A stretch of 49,796 nucleotides of DNA from an uncultured Opitutia bacterium (GTDB lineage: Bacteria > Verrucomicrobiota > Verrucomicrobiia > Opitutales > Opitutaceae). A model generated the notes under the pieces. The model searched no databases. It was given only the letters and a program-made list of their open reading frames with translations, and was not told the DNA's origin. Each line of letters begins with the position of its first letter. Positions within the stretch are counted from its first letter, which is position 1. Of the stretch, positions 31,226 to 39,350 are shown piece by piece. The DNA is taken from assembly GCA_903877135.1 (NCBI GenBank), contig CAIRCN010000069.1, positions 1 to 49,796 on the forward strand. Direction: 5' to 3'. Made by a program: the position numbers and the translations under genes.

Positions 31226-34081
31226 ATGGCCCACGATCTGAAAGACACTCTGCTGCTCCCAAAAACGGATTTCCCGATGCGCGCCGGCCTCGCGCTGCGC
31301 GAACCGGGCCGCGTGGCACATTGGGAGAAAATCGGCCTCTACGAGGCGATCCAGCATCGGCATGCGGGCAGCGACAAGGTTTTCGTTCTCCACGACGGCC
31401 CGCCGTTCACCAACGGCGACGTCCACATCGGCACCGCACTGAACAAGACCCTGAAGGACCTCATCCTGCGCTACAAGTCGATGCGCGGCTACCGCACGCC
31501 CTACGTGCCCGGCTGGGACTGCCACGGCCTGCCCATCGAGCAGAAAGTTTCCCGCGAGATCCGCGACGAAAAGCTCACGCTCACCACCGCCGAACTCCGC
31601 GCGCGCTGCGATGCATTTTCCGAGACATGGATCGCCAAGCAAACCACCCAGTTCCAGCGCCTCGGCGTGCTCGGCGACTGGGGCAACGCCTACAAAACCA
31701 AGGCCCCCTCCTTCGAAGCCGACGTGCTGCGCACGTTCGCCGCCTTCGTCGAGCAAGGCCTCGTCTACCGCAGCAAGAAGCCGGTTTACTGGTCGATCCC
31801 GTTCGAGACCGCGCTCGCCGAGGCCGAGATCGAATACAAGGATCATACCTCGCCCTCGATCTGGGTGAAGTTCGCCGTCTCGGCCAGCGAAGCGCAGAAA
31901 TTCGGACTGCCCGCCGACAAACCGCTATTCTTCGTCATCTGGACCACCACGCCTTGGACCATCCCGGCCAACCTGGCTATCGCGCTCCATCCTGAGGTGG
32001 ACTACGTCGTTGCCGATCTTGGCGAAACCCGCATTATCGTGGCGCAGGCCCTGCTTGGCCAAGTCGCAACCGCGGCCAAACTGGAGTCCGTGCCTGCCAT
32101 CGTCCACACGGTCACCGGCAAGACGCTCGAACACCTCCAGACCCGCCACCCTTTCATTGACCGCGCCTCGCCGATCGTCCTCGCCGACTACGTCACGACC
32201 GACAGCGGCACGGGTTGCGTTCACACGGCGCCGGGCCACGGCGCCGAGGACTACCAGACCGGCCTAAGATACAAGCTGCCGATTTACTGCCCCGTCGGCG
32301 ACGACGGCCGCTACCTCAACGACGGTCAGGTACCCGCCGATCTCGTCGGCTTGACCACGCTGGAAACAGTTGAGGATCTCGCCGCCAAGAAAACCTCGCC
32401 CGCCAACATCGGCGTCCTGAAAAAACTAGACGCGACGGGCGCGTTGCTGGCGAAGCAGCGTTACCAGCACCAGTATCCGCACTGCTGGCGTTCGAAAACA
32501 CCCATCATTTTCCGCGCCGTCGACCAGTGGTTCGTGTCGCTCGACCAGGCCGGCCACCGGGCACTGGCCCTCGACGAGATCGCCAAGATCGCCGCCGCAC
32601 AGGGCTGGATTCCCGCGTGGGGCGAAGCGCGCATCCGCGGCGCCGTCGAGTCGCGCCCCGACTGGTGCATCAGCCGCCAGCGCTCGTGGGGCGTGCCCAT
32701 CCCGGCGTTTTACGACGCGAACAAAAAAGCCTACCTTGATGGCGGCGTCACTCGCGCTATCGCCGACAAGATCGCCCTGCGCGGCACCAATTTCTGGTAT
32801 GACGCCACCCCGGCGCAGATTCTTGCCGGCATCACCCTGCCCGCCGGCTGGCCCGCGCCCGCTGATCTCGTGTGCGGACGCGACACGCTCGACGTGTGGA
32901 TCGACTCCGGCTCGACGCAGGCCGCCGTGCTTAAGCGCGGTCAGGGCGGCACGCACTGGCCCGCCGACCTCTACCTCGAGGGCAGCGACCAGCACCGCGG
33001 CTGGTTCCAGTCTTCGCTCTGGTGCAGCGTCATCGCCTTCGGTGGCGCACCCTACAAGGCCGTCCTCACCCACGGTTTCATCGTCGACAAGAACCGGCAG
33101 AAAATCTCCAAGAGCTCGACCTACCAGAAACCGCAGACGGCCGACGCCTACATCGCCCAGCACGGCGCCGACGTCATCCGCCTCTGGATCGCCTCGCAGG
33201 ACTTCCGCGACGACATCCCCGTCGACGACGAAATCCTCAAGCACGTCGGCGACGCCTACCGGCTCTTCCGCAACACGCTCCGCTTCCAGCTTTCCAACCT
33301 GTTCGACTTCGACGCCACGCGCAATGCCGTGCCCGTCGCGCAGATGGACGTGCTCGACCGCTGGGCACTGCACCAGACCGCCGTGCTCATCGCCGATTGC
33401 ACCAAGGCCTACGACGCCTACGAGTTCCACCGCGTTTACCAGCTCTGCAACCAGTTCTGCTCGGTCACGCTCTCGGCGACGTATCACGACATTCTCAAGG
33501 ACCGGCTCTACACGTTCGGCGCGCACTCACCCCTGCGCCGCTCCTCGCAGACTGCGCTGCATACCATCTTCGGCGTCCTCGTGAAAATTCTCGCCCCTGT
33601 CCTTACTTTCACAGCGGACGAAGCCTGGTCCTATTTCACCGCGCAGTCGGAATACAGCGCCGCGTCCGTCCACCTGCAGGACTGGCCGGGCGCGCCCGCC
33701 GCATGGATCGACGCCGCAAGCGTGGCCGACATGGCCATGCTCCTCAAGGTCCGCGCCCAGGTCACCGAGGCCATCGAGCCGCTCCGCGCCGCGGGCAAGC
33801 TCGGCAAATCGCTCGATGCGGCCGTGACGCTCTGTGGCGACGCCGCGGACCCGCACTTCGCGGCGCTCGTGCGCCACCGCGAGTTTCTGCCGGAACTTTT
33901 CATCGTCTCCCAAGTCACCGTTACGCCCGCCACCGGGCTCGCGCTGACCGTGAGCATCCAGCCCTGCGACGAGCTTGGCCATGTTCGCTGTCCGCGTTGT
34001 TGGCGCTGGGTGCCCGCCCTCGTCTCCAGCCCCCTGCACCCGGAGATTTGTCCGCGTTGCATTGCCGCCCTGGCAACCTAA
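31226..34081 (+). CDS. ileS: Isoleucine--tRNA ligase
   Basis: IleRS (951 residues) charges tRNA-Ile. 'DGPPFTNGDVHIGTALNK' (about residues 56-73) contains the HIGH motif, and 'PGWDCHGLPIE' is family-typical. The editing (CP1) domain lies at about 200-390 with 'WTTTPWTIPANLAIA' and 'GTGCVHTAPGHGAEDY'. 'KISKSSTY' is the KMSKS loop. The last 45 residues hold a zinc-binding knuckle, 'CPRCWRW' paired with 'CPRC' at the end. It is followed, 22 bases later, by the TraR/DksA-like gene and then lspA, a layout close to the ileS-lspA pairing known from other bacteria. Confidence 0.98.
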   Translation: MAHDLKDTLLLPKTDFPMRAGLALREPGRVAHWEKIGLYEAIQHRHAGSDKVFVLHDGPPFTNGDVHIGTALNKTLKDLILRYKSMRGYRTPYVPGWDCHGLPIEQKVSREIRDEKLTLTTAELRARCDAFSETWIAKQTTQFQRLGVLGDWGNAYKTKAPSFEADVLRTFAAFVEQGLVYRSKKPVYWSIPFETALAEAEIEYKDHTSPSIWVKFAVSASEAQKFGLPADKPLFFVIWTTTPWTIPANLAIALHPEVDYVVADLGETRIIVAQALLGQVATAAKLESVPAIVHTVTGKTLEHLQTRHPFIDRASPIVLADYVTTDSGTGCVHTAPGHGAEDYQTGLRYKLPIYCPVGDDGRYLNDGQVPADLVGLTTLETVEDLAAKKTSPANIGVLKKLDATGALLAKQRYQHQYPHCWRSKTPIIFRAVDQWFVSLDQAGHRALALDEIAKIAAAQGWIPAWGEARIRGAVESRPDWCISRQRSWGVPIPAFYDANKKAYLDGGVTRAIADKIALRGTNFWYDATPAQILAGITLPAGWPAPADLVCGRDTLDVWIDSGSTQAAVLKRGQGGTHWPADLYLEGSDQHRGWFQSSLWCSVIAFGGAPYKAVLTHGFIVDKNRQKISKSSTYQKPQTADAYIAQHGADVIRLWIASQDFRDDIPVDDEILKHVGDAYRLFRNTLRFQLSNLFDFDATRNAVPVAQMDVLDRWALHQTAVLIADCTKAYDAYEFHRVYQLCNQFCSVTLSATYHDILKDRLYTFGAHSPLRRSSQTALHTIFGVLVKILAPVLTFTADEAWSYFTAQSEYSAASVHLQDWPGAPAAWIDAASVADMAMLLKVRAQVTEAIEPLRAAGKLGKSLDAAVTLCGDAADPHFAALVRHREFLPELFIVSQVTVTPATGLALTVSIQPCDELGHVRCPRCWRWVPALVSSPLHPEICPRCIAALAT

Positions 34082-34103
34082 TCCATTCTCCCCCAAAACT
34101 CCC

Positions 34104-34991
34104 ATGGCCAAGAATAAGAAACCCGCCGCTAAGAAACCTGCCACCTCGCACGCCCCGAAAAAATCCCCGCCCCCACCAGCCAAGGTGAAAGCGGCGCCGG
34201 CGCCAAAGACTCCCGCCAAATCCGCGAAAGCATCTCCTCCCATGGAAAAGCCCTCCAAGAAAAACGCCCTGCGCGACAGCATCCTGAAGCGCAAGGCCCC
34301 CGCCAAACCCATCGCATTCAGTCTCGACGAAGTGCGCGCCATCGCAAAGACCGTGCCCGCGAAGCACACGGCTTCAGGAGACCACGCTCCGAAAGCCGCT
34401 GCCAAACCCAAGACTGCATTATCGATTGAGAAACCTGCCAAGCCCAACCACATCAAGGCCGCTTCGCTCAGCGACATTTTGGGCTTCAATCCAAAACGCT
34501 CGCATCATCCCGCTCCGGCCGAGGCGAAAGACGTTCCAGAGAAATTCAAACGGTTTTACAAACTTCTGCTCGATTTGCGCTCTCACCTCACTGCCGGCAT
34601 CGAACTCCATTCGGAGGAAACGCTCAAACGCTCCAGCAAGGACGATTCGGGTGACCTCTCCGGCTATGGCCAGCACATGGCTGATGCCGGCACGGACACC
34701 TTCGACCGCGATTTCGCCCTGAGCCTCGTGTCCAGCGAGCAGGAGGCGCTGACCGAGATCGATTCCGCCATCAAACGCGTCCACGACGGCACCTACGGCG
34801 TGTGCGAAATCACGGGCAAACCGATCGCCAAGGAACGCCTGCTTGCGGTGCCGTTCACGCGCTACTCCGCCGAGGCGCAAAAGGATTTGGAGAAAAACCG
34901 CTACCGCTCCCGCGGTGGCGGCGGCCTGCTCAGCGAACTCGGTGAAGAGGGCGGCAAAATCGCCGAAGAAGACAGCGGCGGCGAGGAGTAG
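34104..34991 (+). CDS. TraR/DksA-like protein with degenerate zinc finger and Lys/Ala/Pro-rich N-terminal tail
   Basis: The ATG at 34104 gives 295 residues. The first ~140 residues are Lys, Ala and Pro rich, probably disordered, and resemble the tails of histone H1-like proteins. The C-terminal half is of DksA/TraR (YteA-like) type: coiled coil around 'GDLSGYGQHMADAGTDTFDR' (about 183-202), 'IDSAIKRVHDGTYGVCEITG' (219-238), then 'RLLAVPFTRYSAEAQ'. A classical member has four Cys binding zinc. Here only Cys234 remains: Thr237 replaces the second, and no Cys follows. It should still bind RNA polymerase through the secondary channel or act on DNA through the tail; both are inference. It lies between ileS and lspA. 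Confidence 0.85.
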   Translation: MAKNKKPAAKKPATSHAPKKSPPPPAKVKAAPAPKTPAKSAKASPPMEKPSKKNALRDSILKRKAPAKPIAFSLDEVRAIAKTVPAKHTASGDHAPKAAAKPKTALSIEKPAKPNHIKAASLSDILGFNPKRSHHPAPAEAKDVPEKFKRFYKLLLDLRSHLTAGIELHSEETLKRSSKDDSGDLSGYGQHMADAGTDTFDRDFALSLVSSEQEALTEIDSAIKRVHDGTYGVCEITGKPIAKERLLAVPFTRYSAEAQKDLEKNRYRSRGGGGLLSELGEEGGKIAEEDSGGEE

Positions 34992-35008
34992 GCCCCCCTC
35001 TGCGGACC

Positions 35009-35545
35009 GTGGTTCCCGCAACGCCCAGCCCAGACCTGCCACCCACACCGCGACGCTCGCGATGGGCGCGGTGCTGCGCCTACCGGCTGCTCCTGCTCCT
35101 GGCGGGTTCGACTTTCGCGCTCGACCAGGCGAGCAAGGCCTGGATCGCCGCCCACCTGCCTTTTCCGACCTACGGCGGTCCCGCCACCGTCATCGTAATC
35201 CGTGGTTTCTTCAACCTCGTCCACGTCGGCAACACGGGCGCAGCGTGGAGTATGTTTTCCGGCGCCAGTGTGCTGCTCGCCGGGCTCGCCGCCGCCACAC
35301 TGGTCGCGATCTTTATCTGGCGCCACTCGCTGGGCCTGCGCGACCGCCTCAGCCAGATCAGCTTTGGCCTGCTATGCGGCGGCATCGTCGGCAATCTTAC
35401 CGACCGTTTGTTGCACGGGCATGTGATCGATTTTGTCGACCTGCACTTCGGCAGCTACATTTACCCAACGTTTAACATCGCCGACTCCGGCATCTGTGTG
35501 GGCGTGATCCTCTATCTCTGGCAGTCGCTGCGCGCGCCACGGTAA
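35009..35545 (+). CDS. lspA: Lipoprotein signal peptidase
   Basis: LspA (178 residues) cleaves signal peptides from diacylglyceryl prolipoproteins in the inner membrane. Four hydrophobic helices are visible. The catalytic Asp pair lies in 'VGNLTDRLLHGHVIDF' (conserved Asn-x-x-Asp-Arg) and 'FNIADSGICVG'. 'LVHVGNTGAAWSMFSG' is the family box 'N-x-G-A-A-F', with Trp in place of Phe. I use the GTG at 35009, 17 bases after the TraR/DksA-like stop; the first 25 residues are polar and partly Pro-rich, so the true start might be further in. Confidence 0.95.
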   Translation: MVPATPSPDLPPTPRRSRWARCCAYRLLLLLAGSTFALDQASKAWIAAHLPFPTYGGPATVIVIRGFFNLVHVGNTGAAWSMFSGASVLLAGLAAATLVAIFIWRHSLGLRDRLSQISFGLLCGGIVGNLTDRLLHGHVIDFVDLHFGSYIYPTFNIADSGICVGVILYLWQSLRAPR

Positions 35546-35621
35546 CGCTGCGCCAATGCACGGTAGGCATGGCGCCAGCTCCGCGTGCGCCATTCGTATC
35601 CGGCACGGCCGGACCGGGGTC

Positions 35622-35993
35622 TCATCGCGCCGGACCGATGAGGCGGGCTACGCTCACAATAATTTCCGAGAGCGGTCCGGTCTTCTCAATGTAGTCGGAA
35701 ACCAGTTTACCCACCGTCGCTTCGACGACCTGCGGGTCAATGAGCACGCCCGTGAGCAAAATGACCGGAACCGAGGGCTTGATCTCCCGCAGACGGGCGA
35801 CGGTTTCGAGCCCGTCCGCCTCCTGCAGTTGCAGGTCCGAAATGATCAGATCCACCGATTCCTCTCGCATGGCGGCAATGGCCGCGGCCGGTGTGGCGAC
35901 CGAACGCACCCGGTAGCCCTGATTGGTGAGCACGGCGGCCAGGATATCCCGGATGCTCTCCTCATCATCGAGGTGAAGGACGGTTTTGCTCAT
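35622..35993 (-). CDS. Single-domain response regulator
   Basis: The 123-residue protein is one receiver domain: acidic pair in 'VLHLDDEESIRD' (Asp9, Asp10), phospho-acceptor Asp53 in 'DLIISDLQLQ', switch Thr81 in 'VILLTGV', and Lys104 in 'DYIEKTGPL'. No output domain is attached. Its ATG overlaps the stop of the sensor gene (ATGA), so they are translationally coupled. Such proteins relay phosphate or bind a partner. The matching histidine kinase is not in this cluster. Confidence 0.92.
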   Translation of the reverse strand: MSKTVLHLDDEESIRDILAAVLTNQGYRVRSVATPAAAIAAMREESVDLIISDLQLQEADGLETVARLREIKPSVPVILLTGVLIDPQVVEATVGKLVSDYIEKTGPLSEIIVSVARLIGPAR

Positions 35994-37198
35994 TGGAGTA
36001 GTTTCTTTTCAGAAGTGGCAGCGGAAAAGGCAACCTGCACGATGGCGACGGCGCCGACAACCATGTTCTGGTCGCGCAGCGGGACGAGGGTCAGCCAAGC
36101 GGGGATCCGGCGCTCGTCCTGCCCCAGAACCACTGCGGCGTGGTTGATCAGTTCGCGCCCATCGGCGAGGGCGCGAACAATGGGATCGAGGCCGGTAACC
36201 GGGTCAGGGGCGACTTCCACGATCAAACCCAGCGGTTTCATCAGGATGGCCTCGTTGTTAAGCCCAGTCTGGTGCACGACCGCAGGGTTGATCCGGGTGA
36301 TATTCCGAGCCTTGGTGATGACGAATACGAGATCGTTGACCGATTCGACGATCAGCCGGTTGTAACGGAGCTGGTGTTCCTGGGAGGCGATAGTCCATTT
36401 CCGTTCCCAATTTTCCACCTGGAGCCGGGCGTTCGCCGCCTCGATTTCGGCGGTGCGGGCGCGCACTTTCTCCTCCAGTTGGACGTTCGCCTCGGCCAAC
36501 GCCGTGGCCGCGCGCCGGCGGGCCGCCAAATCGTCCCGCAGGAGCCAGCCGACGCCCACCAGCAGGCAAAAGTTGAGCGCGATGCCCACGCCCACCACCC
36601 AGCGGGTGGTCTGCGCCTGCACGTAGGCGACGTGGTCGCGCTCGCTTAGCAGTTCGAACTGCGCAGCGCGTAGTTTGCCCAGCTCGCGCTCGATGGCAGT
36701 CACCACCGGCGAACCGGCGTCGGCCTCGAGCAGAGCCCGGATTTTTTCGGGTTGGTTTGCGCTTCTTGCGGTCCACACGGCTTGCGCCAGCACCTCGCGC
36801 GCCTGAGTCTGGGCTTCAATCCTAAGGAGAGTCTTGGCGGCGGCCGTATCGTCACGCATGAGCGCCTTCACCGTTTCGAAGTGCTCTTCGAGCCGGGTAA
36901 AGGAGTTCCGTGAGGCCACAAGGTCGCGGGGATCGCCGGTCTGCGCGTAGGTGTGCATGTAGCCTTCGCCCACCTGCAGCGACGAAACCACCCCCTCAAG
37001 CTCGTAGATCGTGGCGTAGGAGTGGTTCACCCAGTCGCTGCTCGCCACCGAACGGTTGATGGTTCCTAGCGCATATACCGCCACCAGCACAATCACTACG
37101 AGGATGACCAAAAACAGGGTGAATACGCGACTGAGGATGTTGTCTTTCACGGAAACGGAGAAACGGGGGTCAGCGGGAGGAGATGCGGTCGGGATCAT
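35990..37198 (-). CDS. Membrane sensor with CHASE3-like and PAS domains but no kinase or cyclase output
   Basis: The 402-residue protein has a first membrane helix at about residues 22-44. A helical CHASE3-like sensor region follows at about 50-195 ('LQVGEGYMHTYAQTGDPRDL'), then a second helix at 200-220, a coiled coil at about 222-275 rich in Ala/Glu/Arg, and one PAS domain at about 280-395 ('IVESVNDLVFVITKARNITR'). The protein ends right after the PAS domain. No His-kinase, GGDEF, EAL or methyl-accepting domain is present. It overlaps the transglutaminase-like gene upstream by 29 bases and the receiver gene downstream by ATGA. It probably passes a signal to a separate protein. Confidence 0.85.
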   Translation of the reverse strand: MIPTASPPADPRFSVSVKDNILSRVFTLFLVILVVIVLVAVYALGTINRSVASSDWVNHSYATIYELEGVVSSLQVGEGYMHTYAQTGDPRDLVASRNSFTRLEEHFETVKALMRDDTAAAKTLLRIEAQTQAREVLAQAVWTARSANQPEKIRALLEADAGSPVVTAIERELGKLRAAQFELLSERDHVAYVQAQTTRWVVGVGIALNFCLLVGVGWLLRDDLAARRRAATALAEANVQLEEKVRARTAEIEAANARLQVENWERKWTIASQEHQLRYNRLIVESVNDLVFVITKARNITRINPAVVHQTGLNNEAILMKPLGLIVEVAPDPVTGLDPIVRALADGRELINHAAVVLGQDERRIPAWLTLVPLRDQNMVVGAVAIVQVAFSAATSEKKLLQ

Positions 37199-37829
37199 GG
37201 TCCGGTGGGTCGGTCTTTACGACCGTTCTGACCGGTTGCGCTCGGTTGTCCTTGTAAGAGTAGGTATACTCGGTGGCGCTTGTCCAATTCTTCCCGAAAG
37301 AATCTGCCACCTCGGTGGCGATCTCCCGGATGCTCGGCCCGCTGCGCTCCAAGTTGAAAAAATACTGTCGGCTGTTGTAGTCGAGATAGGCCTTTTTCTC
37401 GGTGACGTAGCAAATAACATGGCTGATGTCCGTGCCGGCGAGTTCCACCCGGATCAGCCGGGTTTTGTAACCACCGCGGCTGAGAATGTAGTCACCAAGG
37501 AGCGCATAATCCTTACAGTTCCCGGAGCGGTTCCGCAAGAAATTGTCCGGTGATTGCACATATGGGAAATACTCGAAGGCGAAGTCCTCAAACAGGTCCG
37601 CAAAATGCCCCGGAGTCAGGTTGGGTTCATTTTCCAGGTCGCTCATTCCAAACGGGTCGGTCGGCTTTAGCGCTAACGCGTCGGGCAGACCCAGCCACAT
37701 CCCAGAGAGCAAGAGACACCATCGCCAACCGCGGACGGTGGCGTGAATCCGGGGGGCCGGCCCGAAAAACCGCGATGTTGAATGGGTGCTCACGATTGGG
37801 CGGGCACATTCGCATAAGGCTCTGGCCAT
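37170..37829 (-). CDS. Exported transglutaminase-like cysteine proteinase (LapG-like)
   Basis: The open frame runs from a TTG at 37940 (256 residues); the ATG at 37829 is a better start and gives 219. After a signal peptide ('WRWCLLLSGMWLGLPDALA') comes a domain with a Cys-His-Asp triad of the bacterial transglutaminase-like cysteine proteinase type: Cys in 'RSGNCKDYALLGDYIL', His in 'DISHVICYVTEKKAY', Asp in 'LDYNSRQYF'. LapG of this group cuts surface adhesins and is controlled by a membrane receptor. The following gene encodes a membrane sensor and overlaps by 29 bases, so a functional pair is plausible. The target is not in the window. Confidence 0.78.
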   Translation of the reverse strand: MARALCECARPIVSTHSTSRFFGPAPRIHATVRGWRWCLLLSGMWLGLPDALALKPTDPFGMSDLENEPNLTPGHFADLFEDFAFEYFPYVQSPDNFLRNRSGNCKDYALLGDYILSRGGYKTRLIRVELAGTDISHVICYVTEKKAYLDYNSRQYFFNLERSGPSIREIATEVADSFGKNWTSATEYTYSYKDNRAQPVRTVVKTDPPDHDPDRISSR

Positions 37830-37970
37830 GGGCGAGGATGATTTCTTTGAAGGAGCTTGCTGCGAAAGCGCCGTTGCAAGCCGGGCCTCAGCCGTCGCTA
37901 ATTTCGTAAGTTGGTGCAGGGGTTTAATTTGAAGCAACAACCTTCAGGTTAAGAGGATGAAATTGAAAAT

Positions 37971-37996
37971 CGCTAGTCAATTACTAGCGCATTTTT
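37971..37996. terminator. Hairpin with T-run, probably bidirectional
   Basis: CGCTAGT (37971-37977) pairs exactly with ACTAGCG (37983-37989) over a five-base loop. Five T follow on the plus strand (37992-37996), and an A-rich patch (ATTTTC read on the minus strand) lies on the other side. It stands downstream of the toxin gene, where a minus-strand transcript would need to end, and before the transglutaminase-like gene. Confidence 0.5.
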
Positions 37997-38114
37997 GACT
38001 TCTAGAAATGGGGGTGATTTTGGGCTAACTTTTGGCTAGCCGAGCCTCCGTCCGGCAATTTGTTACGCTGTATTCGCGTTAGCTGTTGGTGCCAGCAATT
38101 CCGGTGGAATTTGG

Positions 38115-38576
38115 CTAGGGACGCGTGAGTCGGGTATCGAATTGGAAGGGAGTTGGCCCTGAAATGACCCAGCGGATGTCGAATTTCGGGTGAGCCGGGT
38201 TGATGAGACAGTTGAGATCGCCGGGCACGAGGGCGCTGGGCACAAGATGTGCGACGGAGGTTTTGGCCGTGAGCCAAGCGTCGCCAAAGGCCTGCGTGAA
38301 AGGAACGTCGTGCTTCCACCCTGCGGGCAGGACCGGGGCGTCCAAGATGAGCGCATCGGGGACATCGATTTCCCAATGATTGAAAGCTTCAATGCTGTTG
38401 GATCGTTGGATATGGACGAGAGCTTCGGCCATCGCGAGCGCCATGTGGTCGGCGGCGTAGACGATCAGCTTGCCGCGGACATGCCAGCGTCCGTGGCCGT
38501 AAAGTCCGCCCCGGCCATCGAAGGCTGCGGCGGCCGTGGCGGAATGTTTCGCGAGCGCAATTCGGTGCAATCGCAT
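38115..38576 (-). CDS. RES-domain toxin (NAD+ phosphorylase type)
   Basis: The 153-residue protein has the RES family motifs: Arg5 in 'LHRIALAKH', Tyr40 and Glu51 in 'LIVYAADHMALAMAEALVHI', and Ser114 in 'HLVPSALVPGDLNCLINPAH', followed by 'PFQFDTRL'. Members of the Xre/RES type deplete NAD+ when free of antitoxin. The partner gene lies six bases upstream on the same strand. Length and order (antitoxin first) are normal for the type. Confidence 0.92.
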   Translation of the reverse strand: MRLHRIALAKHSATAAAAFDGRGGLYGHGRWHVRGKLIVYAADHMALAMAEALVHIQRSNSIEAFNHWEIDVPDALILDAPVLPAGWKHDVPFTQAFGDAWLTAKTSVAHLVPSALVPGDLNCLINPAHPKFDIRWVISGPTPFQFDTRLTRP

Positions 38577-38582
38577 GGCAAC

Positions 38583-38987
38583 TCACATGACATTGCCGTA
38601 GGCTATACCGTGGAGGACGGCCTCGATCTCGCGCGCCCCGGTGTCGGTGTCGAGCAGGTCGATAGGTTTGATGCCCTTGAGCGCCGGCGCGGGGGCGCGG
38701 AGCCATTCAGCGACCGCCTCATCGGTCGAGAAGATGGAGCGACCCAGCGTCTGAATCCGGGCGATGCGGACAAGTTTCTCGGTGTTTTCAGACGAAAGCC
38801 GGACCTTTCTTTTCCGTTGGTCCCGAATGGTCCGGGGGGAGATGCCAAGTTTTGCGGCGAGTTCATCGACCGTGAGAAAGAGGGCTTTCGCGGTGGTGTC
38901 GAAGGCGCCCGCCGGCAAACCTGTTCGGATGTGATCGACAGCCGAAGCGGGCGTCATCTGGGCAACCTGGAAGGCGGTGGGTGGCAT
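38583..38987 (-). CDS. Xre/MbcA/ParS-type antitoxin (DUF2384)
   Basis: The ATG at 38987 gives 134 residues; the open frame reaches 39152 but those upstream residues do not fit the family. It has an N-terminal HTH ('LTVDELAAKLGISPRTIRDQ') and a C-terminal DUF2384 domain ('SENTEKLVRIARIQTLGRSI', 'DEAVAEWLRAP'). It binds the RES toxin and, by family precedent, represses its own promoter. The inverted repeat at 39037-39069 just upstream is a likely operator. Confidence 0.9.
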   Translation of the reverse strand: MPPTAFQVAQMTPASAVDHIRTGLPAGAFDTTAKALFLTVDELAAKLGISPRTIRDQRKRKVRLSSENTEKLVRIARIQTLGRSIFSTDEAVAEWLRAPAPALKGIKPIDLLDTDTGAREIEAVLHGIAYGNVM

Positions 38988-39350
38988 AGAAACAATAATC
39001 GGCAGTTCTGCCGTCATTGCAAGCAGAAATGCCGAATTCGCGTTACGGTGCATCAACCGATAACGCGAACACAGCGATTTGTTAACCGGTAGATTTTGCC
39101 ACAAAGAGGACATGGAGTGATCGGTGGGCCAGCACGCGGGCCGTGGCACCACCCGCCAGTTGTAGCACGCTCAGTAACCCTGAATTATGAACCAACGCGC
39201 CGGGAAGAGGGTGATTGTCGTCGACCTCTCGACCGCCATTGCGTTCAAGCTACATTCGCAACCGAGCGCAAGATGCTCGCTTGAAATCCACGCCTGCTGT
39301 CCGCGCCAAGGTTTCTGGAAAAAACGCTTTCCGAGTAGCGGACTTCGGGC
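38988..39350. other. Intergenic region between the Xre/RES pair and the exopolysaccharide genes
   Basis: The first ~80 bases hold the operator-like repeat (listed separately) and an AT-rich patch. The rest, 39070-39350, has no clear gene: open frames on both strands lack recognisable domains, including a minus-strand frame of 472 codons that overlaps the membrane-protein gene antisense. Confidence 0.55.
39037..39069. promoter_or_regulatory. Inverted repeat upstream of the Xre/RES pair, candidate operator
   Basis: TTCGCGTTA (39037-39045) and TAACGCGAA (39061-39069) are exact reverse complements 15 bases apart, 50-82 bases before the antitoxin start. This is a suitable site for the HTH antitoxin. 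One arm is also found at 38073-38081, past the toxin gene. Confidence 0.6.
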
